Of a stretch of DNA of 42,659 nucleotides, positions 6,837 through 14,703 are shown piece after piece. Under the pieces are notes generated by a model. That model had not been told where the DNA came from, searched no databases, and worked only from the letters and a program-made list of their open reading frames with translations. The position numbers and the translations under genes were made by a program. Position 1 is the stretch's first letter. Each line of letters begins with the position of its first letter. The DNA comes from a virus, in IMG/VR virus record IMGVR_UViG_3300036780_000056, positions 1 to 42,659 of that record; one strand, written 5' to 3'.

Positions 6837-7147
6837 TGCGGAAGTGTTCCCAATGCTGCATGACATACGACGATGCGGACAACACCACGATCTGCCCTCA
6901 CGAGCCGCTGCGATCGCCGGAGATCAAAGAGCAGTGGCTGCTCGGAAAAAGTCTTCTCGGTAAAACAATCCGGTTTCGCCACATGCCGCCAGGATCCGGC
7001 CACCGCTGCACTTCGCTTTATTTCGATGGAATGGTGGCCATCGAGGGATTACCGGGAGAGTTCGCGCCCCACCTCTTTATTGAAGACGAAGGCGAGATGC
7101 CAGGGGAGCACGCCACAAAGATTCCCCTCGAAGGGACGGTCAACTAA
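6833..7147 (+). CDS. Small zinc-ribbon-like protein
   Basis: A 104-aa protein. The N-terminus MMRKCSQCCMTYDDADNTTICPHE has CxxC and a later CPH, a compact zinc-ribbon knuckle; the rest is a mixed-fold domain (IRFRHMPPG, CTSLYFDGMVAIEGLPGEF). Starts by a 4-base overlap with the preceding gene and ends sharing its last base with the next start. Function unknown. Confidence 0.65.
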   Translation: MMRKCSQCCMTYDDADNTTICPHEPLRSPEIKEQWLLGKSLLGKTIRFRHMPPGSGHRCTSLYFDGMVAIEGLPGEFAPHLFIEDEGEMPGEHATKIPLEGTVN

Positions 7148-7368
7148 TGCCAGTCACCAAGGACAACCTAAAAGACGTTTTCACATACCACGCTCCCAAT
7201 GAGCTGCAGCAGGAACAATATGGCGCATTGCGTACAGCGGCTCATGATTTTGCATTAACTATCCTCGAAAACACGCCGACTTGCGCAGACCAGCAGGCCG
7301 CGATCCGCATGGTGCGCGAAGCGGTGATGACAGCTAACGCAGCGGTGGCACTCAACGGAAAGGTGTAA
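7147..7368 (+). CDS. Acb2/Tad1-family (Vs.4-like) hairpin protein, putative anti-CBASS/Thoeris sponge
   Basis: A 73-aa protein, the whole of which fits the Acb2/Tad1 hairpin pattern: VFTYHAP (11-17), Q21, Y25, LRTAAHDFA (28-36), ILENTP (39-44), then a second helix AIRMVREAVMTANAAVAL (52-69). Compare the known family features: an aromatic-Tyr-His-Pro start, a long helix with R-x-x-A-x-x-(F/L), and a second helix ending in EAVM-x-ANA(A/S)IA. Known family members (T4 Vs.4, Pseudomonas phage Acb2, Tad1) bind cyclic di-/trinucleotides or gcADPR and so block CBASS or Thoeris immunity. Here it lies between terminase and portal and starts on the last base of the upstream stop. Membership is read from sequence and memory; ligand and function are inference, since many relatives in phages are untested. 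Confidence 0.75.
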   Translation: MPVTKDNLKDVFTYHAPNELQQEQYGALRTAAHDFALTILENTPTCADQQAAIRMVREAVMTANAAVALNGKV

Positions 7369-7371
7369 CCC

Positions 7372-9516
7372 ATGGCGACGTTGGCGGGAGCAGTGAACGG
7401 GGCGGCGAACATCGAGGAGTCTGATGTAGAGCTGCAGGAGCCAGGACTGGATCCACGCTACACCGACGATGGCGCGGTGCAGCTGGTGATCCAGGATATG
7501 CAGCGCGCGAAAACCTACCTCGATCAGAAACAGTGGAACCTGCATTGGCGCGAGGCCGATGTACTCTACCAATCGCCGCGCACCAATCAGTCCTTCGAAG
7601 GATCCACGGTCGCCCGCGCCAACATCTCCCGCTTCACGGTCGCCAAGCATGTGAATTCGCTGGTACCGGCGATGAAGAGCGGCATCTTTTATGAGACTCC
7701 GCCTTTCCTGCTCAGGCCGAGGCCTGCAACCTCGCAAACCACGGCGCGCGCGAAGACGACGCTCTACGGGGCGCTGCTGGACGATTGTGATTTCGAGAGC
7801 GAATCAGAGTTGGCCCTCGAAGATATGACGAACTTCGGCAGCGTGATTGTGAAAGCCGGATGGACCACGGAGACTAAGACCAAAAAAGTGCGCAGCCCCA
7901 AGCAGGCACCCATCACACAGCAGCTTCCCTTCGGTGGCAAGCTGACCATCCACACCAAGGAATCAGATGAGCGGGTGGTCACCGATACCGAAGTCACAAC
8001 CGAGGGGCTTTTCTTTGAGCGCTGCGAGCTGGGCTCGGTGTTTGTGGATCCGACCTGGAAGAAACCGAACGCGCTGCATAAGTCAGCGAAGTACGTCATC
8101 CATCTCACCTATCCGACCTACAAAGACCTCGACCGAATGCGCGAGGAGAAGGTGCTTGATGAGGATGGCAAGCAAATCGGCGGTTACGACATACCGAGCG
8201 AAGAGGAGCTGAAGAATTACTTTTTTGCGCATCGAGACCAGAACGCCGCCAACCCCAGCCAGGTGATGCTCAACCTGGGCGGTCAGAACTACGCCATCCA
8301 TCATGCCCAGAACGATGATGAAGTGAGTTCGGCGGATCCGCTCGAAGCGCCGATCGCGATGATGGAGCGGACCGACCCGACCTATGTTTATGCGATCCTT
8401 ACCACCGACGGCATCAACGGCCTGCTGATCAAGAAGGAAGAGCACGGCTTCCCTTTCCTCAATTACTTTGCCGCAAACTTCTGGAACATTCCCAAAGCCG
8501 GCTATGGCATCGGTGTGGGCCGCCTGGCCGGAAGTGACCAGCGCATTGAAAAAGGTTTAGTGGACGCGGTACTTGACCTTTTGAGCATGGCCATCAATCC
8601 GATGTACGCGCGCGATCGCGGAGCCAATGCACCCACCCAGCAGATCCGGATGAGGCTGGGCGGAATCGTAGACGTAGACACCAAGCCAGGGCAGAGCGTG
8701 CGCGATGCATTCGGAATTATTGAGACCCCGAAAACCCCGCCCGAAGTGTTCAGCGTACTGCAAGCCGCGGCGCAGAACGCGCAATCGACCACAGGCGCAG
8801 ACGAAGCCTTCACTCAGGGCAGCCTGCCCGGCAAGGGCGGCAGCTCGGCCGCGCGCACTGCGACCGGCGCCGGCGGGATCATCGCTGCGAACGCCGGTAA
8901 AATTCAGGGGCCAGTGGGCCACTTTGTAAAAGGCATCCTGCTGCCCTTTATCCAGCTCATCGATTTCCTGGTGAAAGATCGCATGAGTCCATCGAAGATC
9001 CGCGAGATCCTGGGCCGCGAGCTGGGCGATGCCTTTGAGCTGGACGCGCAGAACTTCTACGAGTCGGAAGATATGTTCGATTGCCTGGCCGGCGCCAAAC
9101 TGGCAGCCAAGAAAGCCATGGCCCAGGCGCTGCCCCTCATGGTGCAGATCTTCGAGAATCAGCCGCTGGTGCAGCAGCTCAACGCGACCGGATATATGGT
9201 GGACGTGAAACTGCTGCTCGAGATGTTTATGGAAGTAAGCGAATGGAAGGATGCGCGCGAACTGATCCGGCCGATGACGCCCCAGGAGCAGCAGAAGTAC
9301 GCGCAAAATAACCCGGGCCTGCAGCGCGTGCAGGGACAGATTGCGGCGATCGGCGCCCGCCACAACGCCAAGAGCGCGGAAATTGACCAGAGCAAGGAAG
9401 CGGACCTGGCCAAGGACCTGATGGGCAAGGCCTCCGACGAGGCGGCGCTATGGGATGAGCGCAAATGGGACCGGACCGCGATCGAACAAAGCGAGTTTGC
9501 GCCGGCAGGAGGTTGA
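7372..9516 (+). CDS. Portal protein
   Basis: A 714-aa protein, the size of podoviral head-tail connector portals. The N-terminal third is acidic alpha/beta with the sequence FTVAKHVNSLVPAMKSGIFYETPPF, as in portals that begin by loading onto the DNA-entry vertex. The central part has GIGVGRLAGSDQRIEKGLVDAVLDLLSMAINPMY, the long helix and wing region. The C-terminus is a helical barrel with Gln and Ala (AAIGARHNAKSAEIDQSKEADLAKDLM). Identification rests on size, composition and position directly after terminase and before scaffold and capsid genes. It would form the dodecameric ring through which DNA enters and leaves. Confidence 0.8.
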   Translation: MATLAGAVNGAANIEESDVELQEPGLDPRYTDDGAVQLVIQDMQRAKTYLDQKQWNLHWREADVLYQSPRTNQSFEGSTVARANISRFTVAKHVNSLVPAMKSGIFYETPPFLLRPRPATSQTTARAKTTLYGALLDDCDFESESELALEDMTNFGSVIVKAGWTTETKTKKVRSPKQAPITQQLPFGGKLTIHTKESDERVVTDTEVTTEGLFFERCELGSVFVDPTWKKPNALHKSAKYVIHLTYPTYKDLDRMREEKVLDEDGKQIGGYDIPSEEELKNYFFAHRDQNAANPSQVMLNLGGQNYAIHHAQNDDEVSSADPLEAPIAMMERTDPTYVYAILTTDGINGLLIKKEEHGFPFLNYFAANFWNIPKAGYGIGVGRLAGSDQRIEKGLVDAVLDLLSMAINPMYARDRGANAPTQQIRMRLGGIVDVDTKPGQSVRDAFGIIETPKTPPEVFSVLQAAAQNAQSTTGADEAFTQGSLPGKGGSSAARTATGAGGIIAANAGKIQGPVGHFVKGILLPFIQLIDFLVKDRMSPSKIREILGRELGDAFELDAQNFYESEDMFDCLAGAKLAAKKAMAQALPLMVQIFENQPLVQQLNATGYMVDVKLLLEMFMEVSEWKDARELIRPMTPQEQQKYAQNNPGLQRVQGQIAAIGARHNAKSAEIDQSKEADLAKDLMGKASDEAALWDERKWDRTAIEQSEFAPAGG

Positions 9517-9525
9517 AGGCTATTC

Positions 9526-9738
9526 ATGCGGATTGATGGCAAAGTAATGGATCGCATCGAAGGCGAAGGCATGACCATCAAAGAGATCGCGACAATAGAA
9601 GGAATAAGCCGCGCGATGGTGTGGTTCATTCTGCAGAACGCCTATCGGAAGATCAAGCGCAACCCTCGAATACTTGCACATCTTCAATCCTGCGCGGCGA
9701 TCGCAAGATCGCAACGCGACAAGGGCGGAAAGATATGA
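9526..9738 (+). CDS. Sigma-70 region 4-like HTH protein, 70 aa
   Basis: Residues about 15-47, GMTIKEIATIEGISRAMVWF then ILQNAYRKIKRNP, follow the sigma region 4 helix-turn-helix pattern: a short helix, GISR turn, recognition helix, and a basic xxALRKLRR-like end. There is no region 2, so it cannot be a complete sigma factor. It could be a small regulator that contacts host RNA polymerase or a terminase-small-like DNA binder. It has a weak GAAGG ribosome-binding site 10 bases after the portal stop, and overlaps the next gene by 4 bases. Confidence 0.65.
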   Translation: MRIDGKVMDRIEGEGMTIKEIATIEGISRAMVWFILQNAYRKIKRNPRILAHLQSCAAIARSQRDKGGKI

Positions 9739-9938
9739 GCGGCGGAGCTGGACACGGGGTCGTCATCGACTACATCACATGCGGCGGCTGTGGCAACCTC
9801 ATGGAGAATGTCGAAGGAGAGATGACCTGGCGCTGCGTGAATGCGGAATGTAAGAACGCGCTCAAAGAATGGCGGCCGAGGATCCTGATAGATGAAATTG
9901 TGAGACCACAGGCCACAATTCCAGGAGTAGAGACGTGA
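9735..9938 (+). CDS. Zinc-ribbon protein, 67 aa
   Basis: The ATG overlaps the previous stop (ATGA). ITCGGCGNLMENVEGEMTWR followed by CVNAECKNALKEW gives a two-pair CxxC...CxxxxC zinc ribbon around residues 17-41. Function unknown; it is the first of three consecutive Cys-rich small genes. Confidence 0.65.
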   Translation: MSGGAGHGVVIDYITCGGCGNLMENVEGEMTWRCVNAECKNALKEWRPRILIDEIVRPQATIPGVET

Positions 9939-10177
9939 CGAAAAAGCCACCCCAAAGAATGATTCCGCTTGATCGCACCAAGGCCCTCGAGCTGGCGCGG
10001 CAGAGGCCTGGATATCGCGGGATCTGTGCGCAGTGCGGATGCTCGGATTTCAATGCCTGCACCGGGCTGGGCTTCCTGGAAGACGAAAGCTGCAGCTGGG
10101 CGAACCATAAGCAGACGCTGTGCTCGAACCCTGAATGCATAACCAAGGCGCGCGGGCCGCAGATGATGAGGGCATAA
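9935..10177 (+). CDS. Cys-rich small phage protein, 80 aa
   Basis: A GTG start overlaps the previous stop (GTGA). The core ICAQCGCSDFNACTGLGFLE ... CSWANHKQTLCSNPECI has seven Cys residues in CxxCxC and CxxxxC spacing. This is a pattern recurrent in phage proteins whose role is unknown, probably zinc binding. The stop shares its last base with the start of the next gene. Confidence 0.65.
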   Translation: MTKKPPQRMIPLDRTKALELARQRPGYRGICAQCGCSDFNACTGLGFLEDESCSWANHKQTLCSNPECITKARGPQMMRA

Positions 10178-10509
10178 TGGCGATCGAGATAGGCGAGACT
10201 TTCCGGCACAAAGAATCCCGGTGCCCTGCTTGCGCCCACCAGTTGGATGCTTCAACCGCGACGGAGGGCGAGGGTGCCAGGTCACCAGAGCCAGGTGACT
10301 GCACCATCTGCCTCAATTGCGCATCTGTTCTCATGTTCCGAGATGACATGACCGTGCGACTCGCAACGCCGACAGAGCTGCGGGAGGCGGAAGAATCGCA
10401 GCCTGAAACATTCAAAAAACTGCGCAAAGTGGGTGAAGCAGTCACTCTGCTCATTCAACGCCGGCATTCGCGATCACGAGTCCGCGTGAGATGGCATTCA
10501 TGGAACTGA
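10177..10509 (+). CDS. Zinc-ribbon protein, 110 aa
   Basis: The ATG at 10177 overlaps the previous stop (TAATG). An upstream in-frame ATG at 10135 lies inside the previous gene and is less likely. The N-terminal half carries RCPACAHQLDAST ... DCTICLNCASVLMF, two CxxC pairs (residues about 16-19 and 46-52) of a zinc ribbon, then a helical region and an Arg-rich end. Function unknown. Confidence 0.65.
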   Translation: MAIEIGETFRHKESRCPACAHQLDASTATEGEGARSPEPGDCTICLNCASVLMFRDDMTVRLATPTELREAEESQPETFKKLRKVGEAVTLLIQRRHSRSRVRVRWHSWN

Positions 10510-10841
10510 AGATCCGCACCACGCGCACTCTCAAAGTTACGGAAGTCCGGGTATCGCCCGAGACCCAGGAGCTGCTTGCGCAGCTGCATATGGACTCTCG
10601 GTATCAGGCCCTGCTGGACGTGATGGAGCAGGCCTGCATCGAGCTTGAGACCGCGCATTTGAACACTTCGCCCGGCGAGCCGGAGGCGGTACTGGGAGGC
10701 CATTGCATGGCCAAGGCATCGTGGTTATTCTTTACCTACGTTCAAAAACAAGTGTTTAATGCTTACAGCACCCGCACCGGTACCGAAGAAGAGCCACCGG
10801 AAAAACCGAGTTTGGATGACGTGCTGCAGGGAATAGGATAG
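10491..10841 (+). CDS. Small unknown phage protein, 116 aa
   Basis: It overlaps the end of the zinc-ribbon gene by 19 bases. ATGs at 10491 and 10500 are both possible. It is mostly helical (SPETQELLAQLHM, YQALLDVMEQACIELE, ASWLFFTYVQKQVFNAY) and ends in an acidic tail, EEEPPEKPSLDDVLQGIG. It stands immediately before the scaffold gene, so a role in head assembly is possible, but no family is recognised. Confidence 0.6.
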   Translation: MAFMELKIRTTRTLKVTEVRVSPETQELLAQLHMDSRYQALLDVMEQACIELETAHLNTSPGEPEAVLGGHCMAKASWLFFTYVQKQVFNAYSTRTGTEEEPPEKPSLDDVLQGIG

Positions 10842-10844
10842 GCC

Positions 10845-11717
10845 ATGGCGAAGCAGTGGGAAGAGTTAGTCACGAAAAACGGCATTCCACAATGGAAGCT
10901 GACCGTGACGTCAGATACGCCGGAAGACGGAATTCCCATTTCAGTGTTTCGCGGAACCAAGGAACAGATTGCCGAGGCCTTAGCTGATTCCCAGGCGAAC
11001 GCCAACCGGCGGATCGCCGAGCTCAGGCGCAACAACGGAGGCAATGGAACGGGAGCGAATCCCCCCGCTCCCCGCTCCAACGCTCCCAAGCCTCTGACTC
11101 CTGCCGATCGCATGACGGCCGTGGCTGAATTGAATGATCCGGCTACCGTCGACCGGGCGGTGACCAGGATTATCGAATCCCAGGTCGGCCCCATGGAAAA
11201 TCTACGCATGGCGACGGAAAACGCGCCGGCGGACCGAGAAGCACAGCTGGAGAGAATGGCAACGGAAGCCGCGGAGGCTTTCACTGCCGAAACTCCTGAC
11301 TACTACGTCTGCCCGCATAATGCGGGTGTGATGTATCGCTATATACAACTACATGGCGATCTGACCAAGAAAGCCCATTATCACCGCGCCTTCGAGGAGC
11401 TGACCGCAGCCCAACTGCTGCAACAAAAGCCCGAGGAGGAAGAACCACCCACGCAGTCACCGGACCCACAGCCTGAGCGGAATGCTCCCGCGCCCGTGCT
11501 ACCGAAGACTCCCACCCGGAACTCAACCGGCGTGCGTCCGAGCGAAATGCACGGACAGCCTCCGGCTAGGACGGCCAATCGTCTGAAGTACTCGCGGGAG
11601 CAGATTGCCAAGATGAGCGCGGCCACCATGAAACGGCTGATGACTACCGATCCCGAATTTGTGCGGTGTTCGGAGTTTTACGCGCAGCAGGACAAGCCGA
11701 AAAGACGGGCCAGCTAA
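10845..11717 (+). CDS. Probable capsid scaffolding protein
   Basis: A 290-aa charged, Pro/Ala/Gln-rich protein of predominantly helical, low-complexity composition. It has an N-terminal WEELVTKNGIPQWKLTV domain, a middle with PAPRSNAPKPLTPADRM, and a basic C-terminal helix bundle (YSREQIAKMSAATMKRLM) like the capsid-binding tail of scaffolds. It lies directly upstream of the major capsid gene, where scaffolds usually are. Only one Tyr/Cys-containing stretch (TPDYYVCPHNAGVMYRYIQ) looks folded. The identification is by position and composition, not by a recognised domain. Confidence 0.55.
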   Translation: MAKQWEELVTKNGIPQWKLTVTSDTPEDGIPISVFRGTKEQIAEALADSQANANRRIAELRRNNGGNGTGANPPAPRSNAPKPLTPADRMTAVAELNDPATVDRAVTRIIESQVGPMENLRMATENAPADREAQLERMATEAAEAFTAETPDYYVCPHNAGVMYRYIQLHGDLTKKAHYHRAFEELTAAQLLQQKPEEEEPPTQSPDPQPERNAPAPVLPKTPTRNSTGVRPSEMHGQPPARTANRLKYSREQIAKMSAATMKRLMTTDPEFVRCSEFYAQQDKPKRRAS

Positions 11718-11760
11718 ACATCAGGCAAACTGACCGCCCCGCGAAGTCGGGAGCGGCATC

Positions 11761-12933
11761 ATGATTTCGATTCGCAGGGATGAGACATTCCTTCGGCGGA
11801 GAAACTGGCTTGTAAATAACATTCTGCGGCCGGTGCTCTATGTGTTGGCGATGTGGGGATCAGCCATCGCCTTCTTGATCCAGGAACAAGGCAACGCCTT
11901 GGCCACCCAGACCCAGCTCGGCGCCGGCTACTCGCCGGCCTCGAACAACACCTCGAACCTCACCCAGACCCAGGTTAATTACTACGACAAAAACTTTGTC
12001 GAAAACCTGAAGGCCGAAACGCCCCACTACCGATGCGTGGAGCGCAGGCCTCTGCCCGAGAACAGCGGCAACACTCTCAACCTTTTTGAATATGTGGCGT
12101 TTGGTCCGGACCTGGCCCAGGCCCCAGAGGGCACCGTAACCGCCGGCGAGACGATCAACATCCTCACCGACAAGATTGTGATCGGCAACTATGCCGATTA
12201 CCTCAACTATTCGCGCTTCTCGATGCAGCTGGCGATCGACCCCGCGCTTGAAAACGGCGGCAAGGAGCTAGCCTACCAGTGCGCGCAGACCGTGGCTTAC
12301 CTGATCAAGAACACCACCGACGGGCTGAACGTGATTGACGCGAGCGTAAGCGTGCAGAACGCTTTCAACGTGCCCTTCAACAAAAACAACATCACCTCGG
12401 CAGTGGCCTCGCTGCGCGGGCGCAACGTGAAGCCTATGGAAGAGGGAAAGTTTTGCGGGCTGATTACTCCCTTTGCCTGGGGCGATGCGCTGAACGACGC
12501 GGCCAACAATTCGTTCACCGACATTCTGAAGCGGCACATGGAAGGCGTGGACTTGTTGAAGGAGCTGCCCGGCGGCGAGGGCGAGTATGTAGAAGCCCTG
12601 GAATGGGCCGGCGTGCGGTTCTACGAAACCACCATCGTTAAGCAGACCTTGAACTATCTGGGGAATGCCGGCGTGACCGCCTTCCGCACCTACATCTACG
12701 GCAAGGATGCGGTGATCAGCATCAGCATGGGCGCGAAGGAAATGACCGAGCTGGGTGATGGCGACTGGCGGAACCTGAAAGTGATCACCAAGCGCTACGA
12801 CGATGCCAGCGTGTCGGACCCGGCGATGATGATCGGCGGGTCGACAGCCTACAACTTCAACTTTGCGGTGGGAGTGGTGCCGGACACGGTGGGACGCGCG
12901 CGCTACATCGACGCCCCAACTCTCATCAGCTAA
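11761..12933 (+). CDS. N4-gp56-family major capsid protein with hydrophobic N-terminal leader
   Basis: A 390-aa protein. From about residue 70 it follows the N4 gp56 capsid pattern: YYDKNFVENLKAETPHY, RRPLPENSGNTLNLFEY, EGTVTAGETINI, then YADYLNYSRFSMQLAIDPAL and a long alpha/beta body ending in a receptor-like FAVGVVPDTVGRARYIDAP. It would form the capsid shell. Oddly, residues 1-48 form a basic stretch, a hydrophobic helix (about 24-40, VLYVLAMWGSAIAFLI) and then ALA at 46-48, a signal-peptidase-like site. The usual start would be near residue 45. The ATG at 11761 has GGGAG 7 bases upstream, and no better internal start is seen. The leader may be removed or is a start misassignment. Confidence 0.85.
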   Translation: MISIRRDETFLRRRNWLVNNILRPVLYVLAMWGSAIAFLIQEQGNALATQTQLGAGYSPASNNTSNLTQTQVNYYDKNFVENLKAETPHYRCVERRPLPENSGNTLNLFEYVAFGPDLAQAPEGTVTAGETINILTDKIVIGNYADYLNYSRFSMQLAIDPALENGGKELAYQCAQTVAYLIKNTTDGLNVIDASVSVQNAFNVPFNKNNITSAVASLRGRNVKPMEEGKFCGLITPFAWGDALNDAANNSFTDILKRHMEGVDLLKELPGGEGEYVEALEWAGVRFYETTIVKQTLNYLGNAGVTAFRTYIYGKDAVISISMGAKEMTELGDGDWRNLKVITKRYDDASVSDPAMMIGGSTAYNFNFAVGVVPDTVGRARYIDAPTLIS

Positions 12934-12951
12934 ACCCGTAATCGCATACGG

Positions 12952-12979
12952 GGGGCCGCTTGCTGCATAAAACGGCCCC
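12952..12979 (+). terminator. Possible weak terminator after capsid gene
   Basis: GGGGCCG (12952-12958) pairs with CGGCCCC (12973-12979) across a 14-base loop. There is no real U-run (TTGATG follows), so it may only reduce read-through or stabilise the capsid mRNA end. Confidence 0.35.
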
Positions 12980-13010
12980 TTGATGCATAACACCTGCAGG
13001 AGATACGGCC

Positions 13011-13484
13011 ATGGCACCCTCAAAGAAAATGACTGTGGAACTGAGCGAGCTGGAAGCGGTGGAGCTCGAATACAAGCGCATGCAGATTGAGCACATGCGC
13101 GAAGAGATGGCGGTGAGGAAAGACAAGCGCGATCGCCTCGAGCATGACCGCGCGCGCCAGGTGCAGGACTTCGAGAAGAGCGAGGGCGAACGCCTGCGCC
13201 GGCAATCGGTTTGCAAACACCGCAAGGGCGGCCGCGACAACAAATTCGCCAAGGGCACCGACGCCAACTACTCGATCAACATCAACACCTATCCCAATGG
13301 CGATATGTGCATCAGCTGCACCCGGTGCGGCAAGGAAGTGTGGAAGCCCAAGGCTGCGCTGAGAAAAACGGATCGCGCACTTTATAGCGCGATGTGGGCG
13401 GAGTGGCAGAAGTGGCTCGACTATCCCACCGACAATTCGCCCTCCGGATCGAAGATCTTCGAGGTTACGCAGGACGCGGCGTAG
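13011..13484 (+). CDS. Coiled-coil plus zinc-ribbon protein, 157 aa
   Basis: GGAG lies about 8 bases before the start. Residues 1-65 are a long charged helix (ELSELEAVELEYKRMQIEHM, REEMAVRKDKRDRLEHDRAR). The second half has CKHRKGGRDNKFAKGTD, NYSININTYPNGDMCISCTR, CGKEVWKP, a Cys-His plus CxxCxxC zinc ribbon. Similar proteins lie just downstream of capsid genes in related phages, in my recollection. A minor virion or assembly factor is likely, unproven. Confidence 0.65.
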   Translation: MAPSKKMTVELSELEAVELEYKRMQIEHMREEMAVRKDKRDRLEHDRARQVQDFEKSEGERLRRQSVCKHRKGGRDNKFAKGTDANYSININTYPNGDMCISCTRCGKEVWKPKAALRKTDRALYSAMWAEWQKWLDYPTDNSPSGSKIFEVTQDAA

Positions 13485-13523
13485 CGGACACTAACGAGCA
13501 CCAATGAGCACTAGAGGTCACCT

Positions 13524-14531
13524 ATGGGCAGTTCTACGGTCAGCGTTCAATCGATCATCGATTACGTAAGTTCGATGGGCGAGCTGGGCCCGGTGCTGCC
13601 CACCGGCGGCTATTCAATGACCACAGCGCTCGGCATCGCCACCGATGTGATGCTCGACATGATTTCGCAGCGCTTCAATTGGAAATGGAACCGGATGAAG
13701 GTGCGTCCGTTCTATACCTCCAGCTGGGAGCAGGATTACGCGCAGCTGGCCCAGGCCACGCCAATCGGGTGGCTCGAGAATGCGTATTGGATCGACATCA
13801 ATAACACCGCCCTTCCCAAGCCAACTTATCCCATCGAAACGGTGCGCGATCTCGATGTGACTTCGATCTCAGGCAACCCGCCGGCGAAGGTGGCCTGGTA
13901 CCCGAATAACCAACTCATCCAAGGCGTGTGGCCAGGAGCGAATCAGAAATACACCCAGCCTCTGGGCGCGGTCATTACTCCCACCAATCCCGCGATCAAC
14001 ATCCTGGATGCGAATAACAACATTCTGATTTTGACGACGTACGGAACGACGGGAGGCGTGGCGCCGGTGCTGCCCGTGAACTCGGCCGAAGGCGCCACGG
14101 TGAACGATGGCAGCTGCGTGTGGACCGTGGCCGGTCCTAACTCGCAGGGCTTCCGGCTGAAGCCTCTGCCTCCACAGCAGGGAGTTGTATATCAGGTCAA
14201 CGTGGTAGCGCAGATGCAGGCTCCGCCGGCTTTCACGCTGCCCTCGCAGTTCATCAATCCCGTTCCCGATGACTATGCCAACTGGTTCCGCGTGGGCTAC
14301 ATCGGCGGCTGCTACAAGATGAGCGCCAACCCGCAGATGCGCGATCGCTATTACGGCCCGCGCGGACTGCATGAAACCTGGATGGCGGCGATGGAGCAAT
14401 CGATGAAGCAGGGCGATCGCGAGCCGGACAACTGCGGCTTCATTCCCGATCGCAGCGTAGTTGCGCCCCAGGGCGGTATCGATATCGGGCCCGCCAATCC
14501 GTATCTCTACAATGTCTGGCCGGGGCGGTGA
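13524..14531 (+). CDS. Tail or connector structural protein with inserted beta module
   Basis: A 335-aa protein immediately after the capsid region. The N-terminus (VSVQSIIDYVSSMGELGPV, GIATDVMLDMISQRFNWKWN) and C-terminus (DDYANWFRVGYIGGCYKM, MRDRYYGPRGLHETWMAAME) look like the two halves of one helical connector domain. Between them, residues about 155-210 (LDANNNILILTTYGTTGGV, GATVNDGSCVWTVAGP) form a beta-rich module of the same type repeated in the 1106-aa tail protein downstream. The module looks inserted. A tail adaptor or gatekeeper between portal and tail is likely from position. Confidence 0.65.
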   Translation: MGSSTVSVQSIIDYVSSMGELGPVLPTGGYSMTTALGIATDVMLDMISQRFNWKWNRMKVRPFYTSSWEQDYAQLAQATPIGWLENAYWIDINNTALPKPTYPIETVRDLDVTSISGNPPAKVAWYPNNQLIQGVWPGANQKYTQPLGAVITPTNPAINILDANNNILILTTYGTTGGVAPVLPVNSAEGATVNDGSCVWTVAGPNSQGFRLKPLPPQQGVVYQVNVVAQMQAPPAFTLPSQFINPVPDDYANWFRVGYIGGCYKMSANPQMRDRYYGPRGLHETWMAAMEQSMKQGDREPDNCGFIPDRSVVAPQGGIDIGPANPYLYNVWPGR

Positions 14532-14535
14532 TGAC

Positions 14536-14703
14536 ATGCCAACGGAAAAATTCAAGAGCAAGGCGGCATACAAGGCCTGGAACGCCTACCGACATATGCA
14601 CGGAATCCCGGCGCCGAATTTGAAAACTGCTGTTGTGGCCGGCGTGGCTCACAAAGTGAAGCACTCGAAACAAAGCCGATGGAAGACGAAGAGAAGGAAG
14701 TAA
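14536..14703 (+). CDS. Small basic protein, 55 aa
   Basis: The ATG at 14536 follows the previous stop by 4 bases and the stop abuts the next start. The protein is strongly basic (KFKSKAAYKAWNAYRHMHG ... KVKHSKQSRWKTKRRK), with 19 Lys/Arg/His of 55, so DNA or RNA binding is likely. Function unknown. Confidence 0.5.
   Translation: MPTEKFKSKAAYKAWNAYRHMHGIPAPNLKTAVVAGVAHKVKHSKQSRWKTKRRK

Noticed and set aside
11718-11760. Short GC-rich inverted repeat before the capsid gene
   Set aside because: The pairing is imperfect and overlaps the ribosome-binding site; no U-run, so not called as a terminator.
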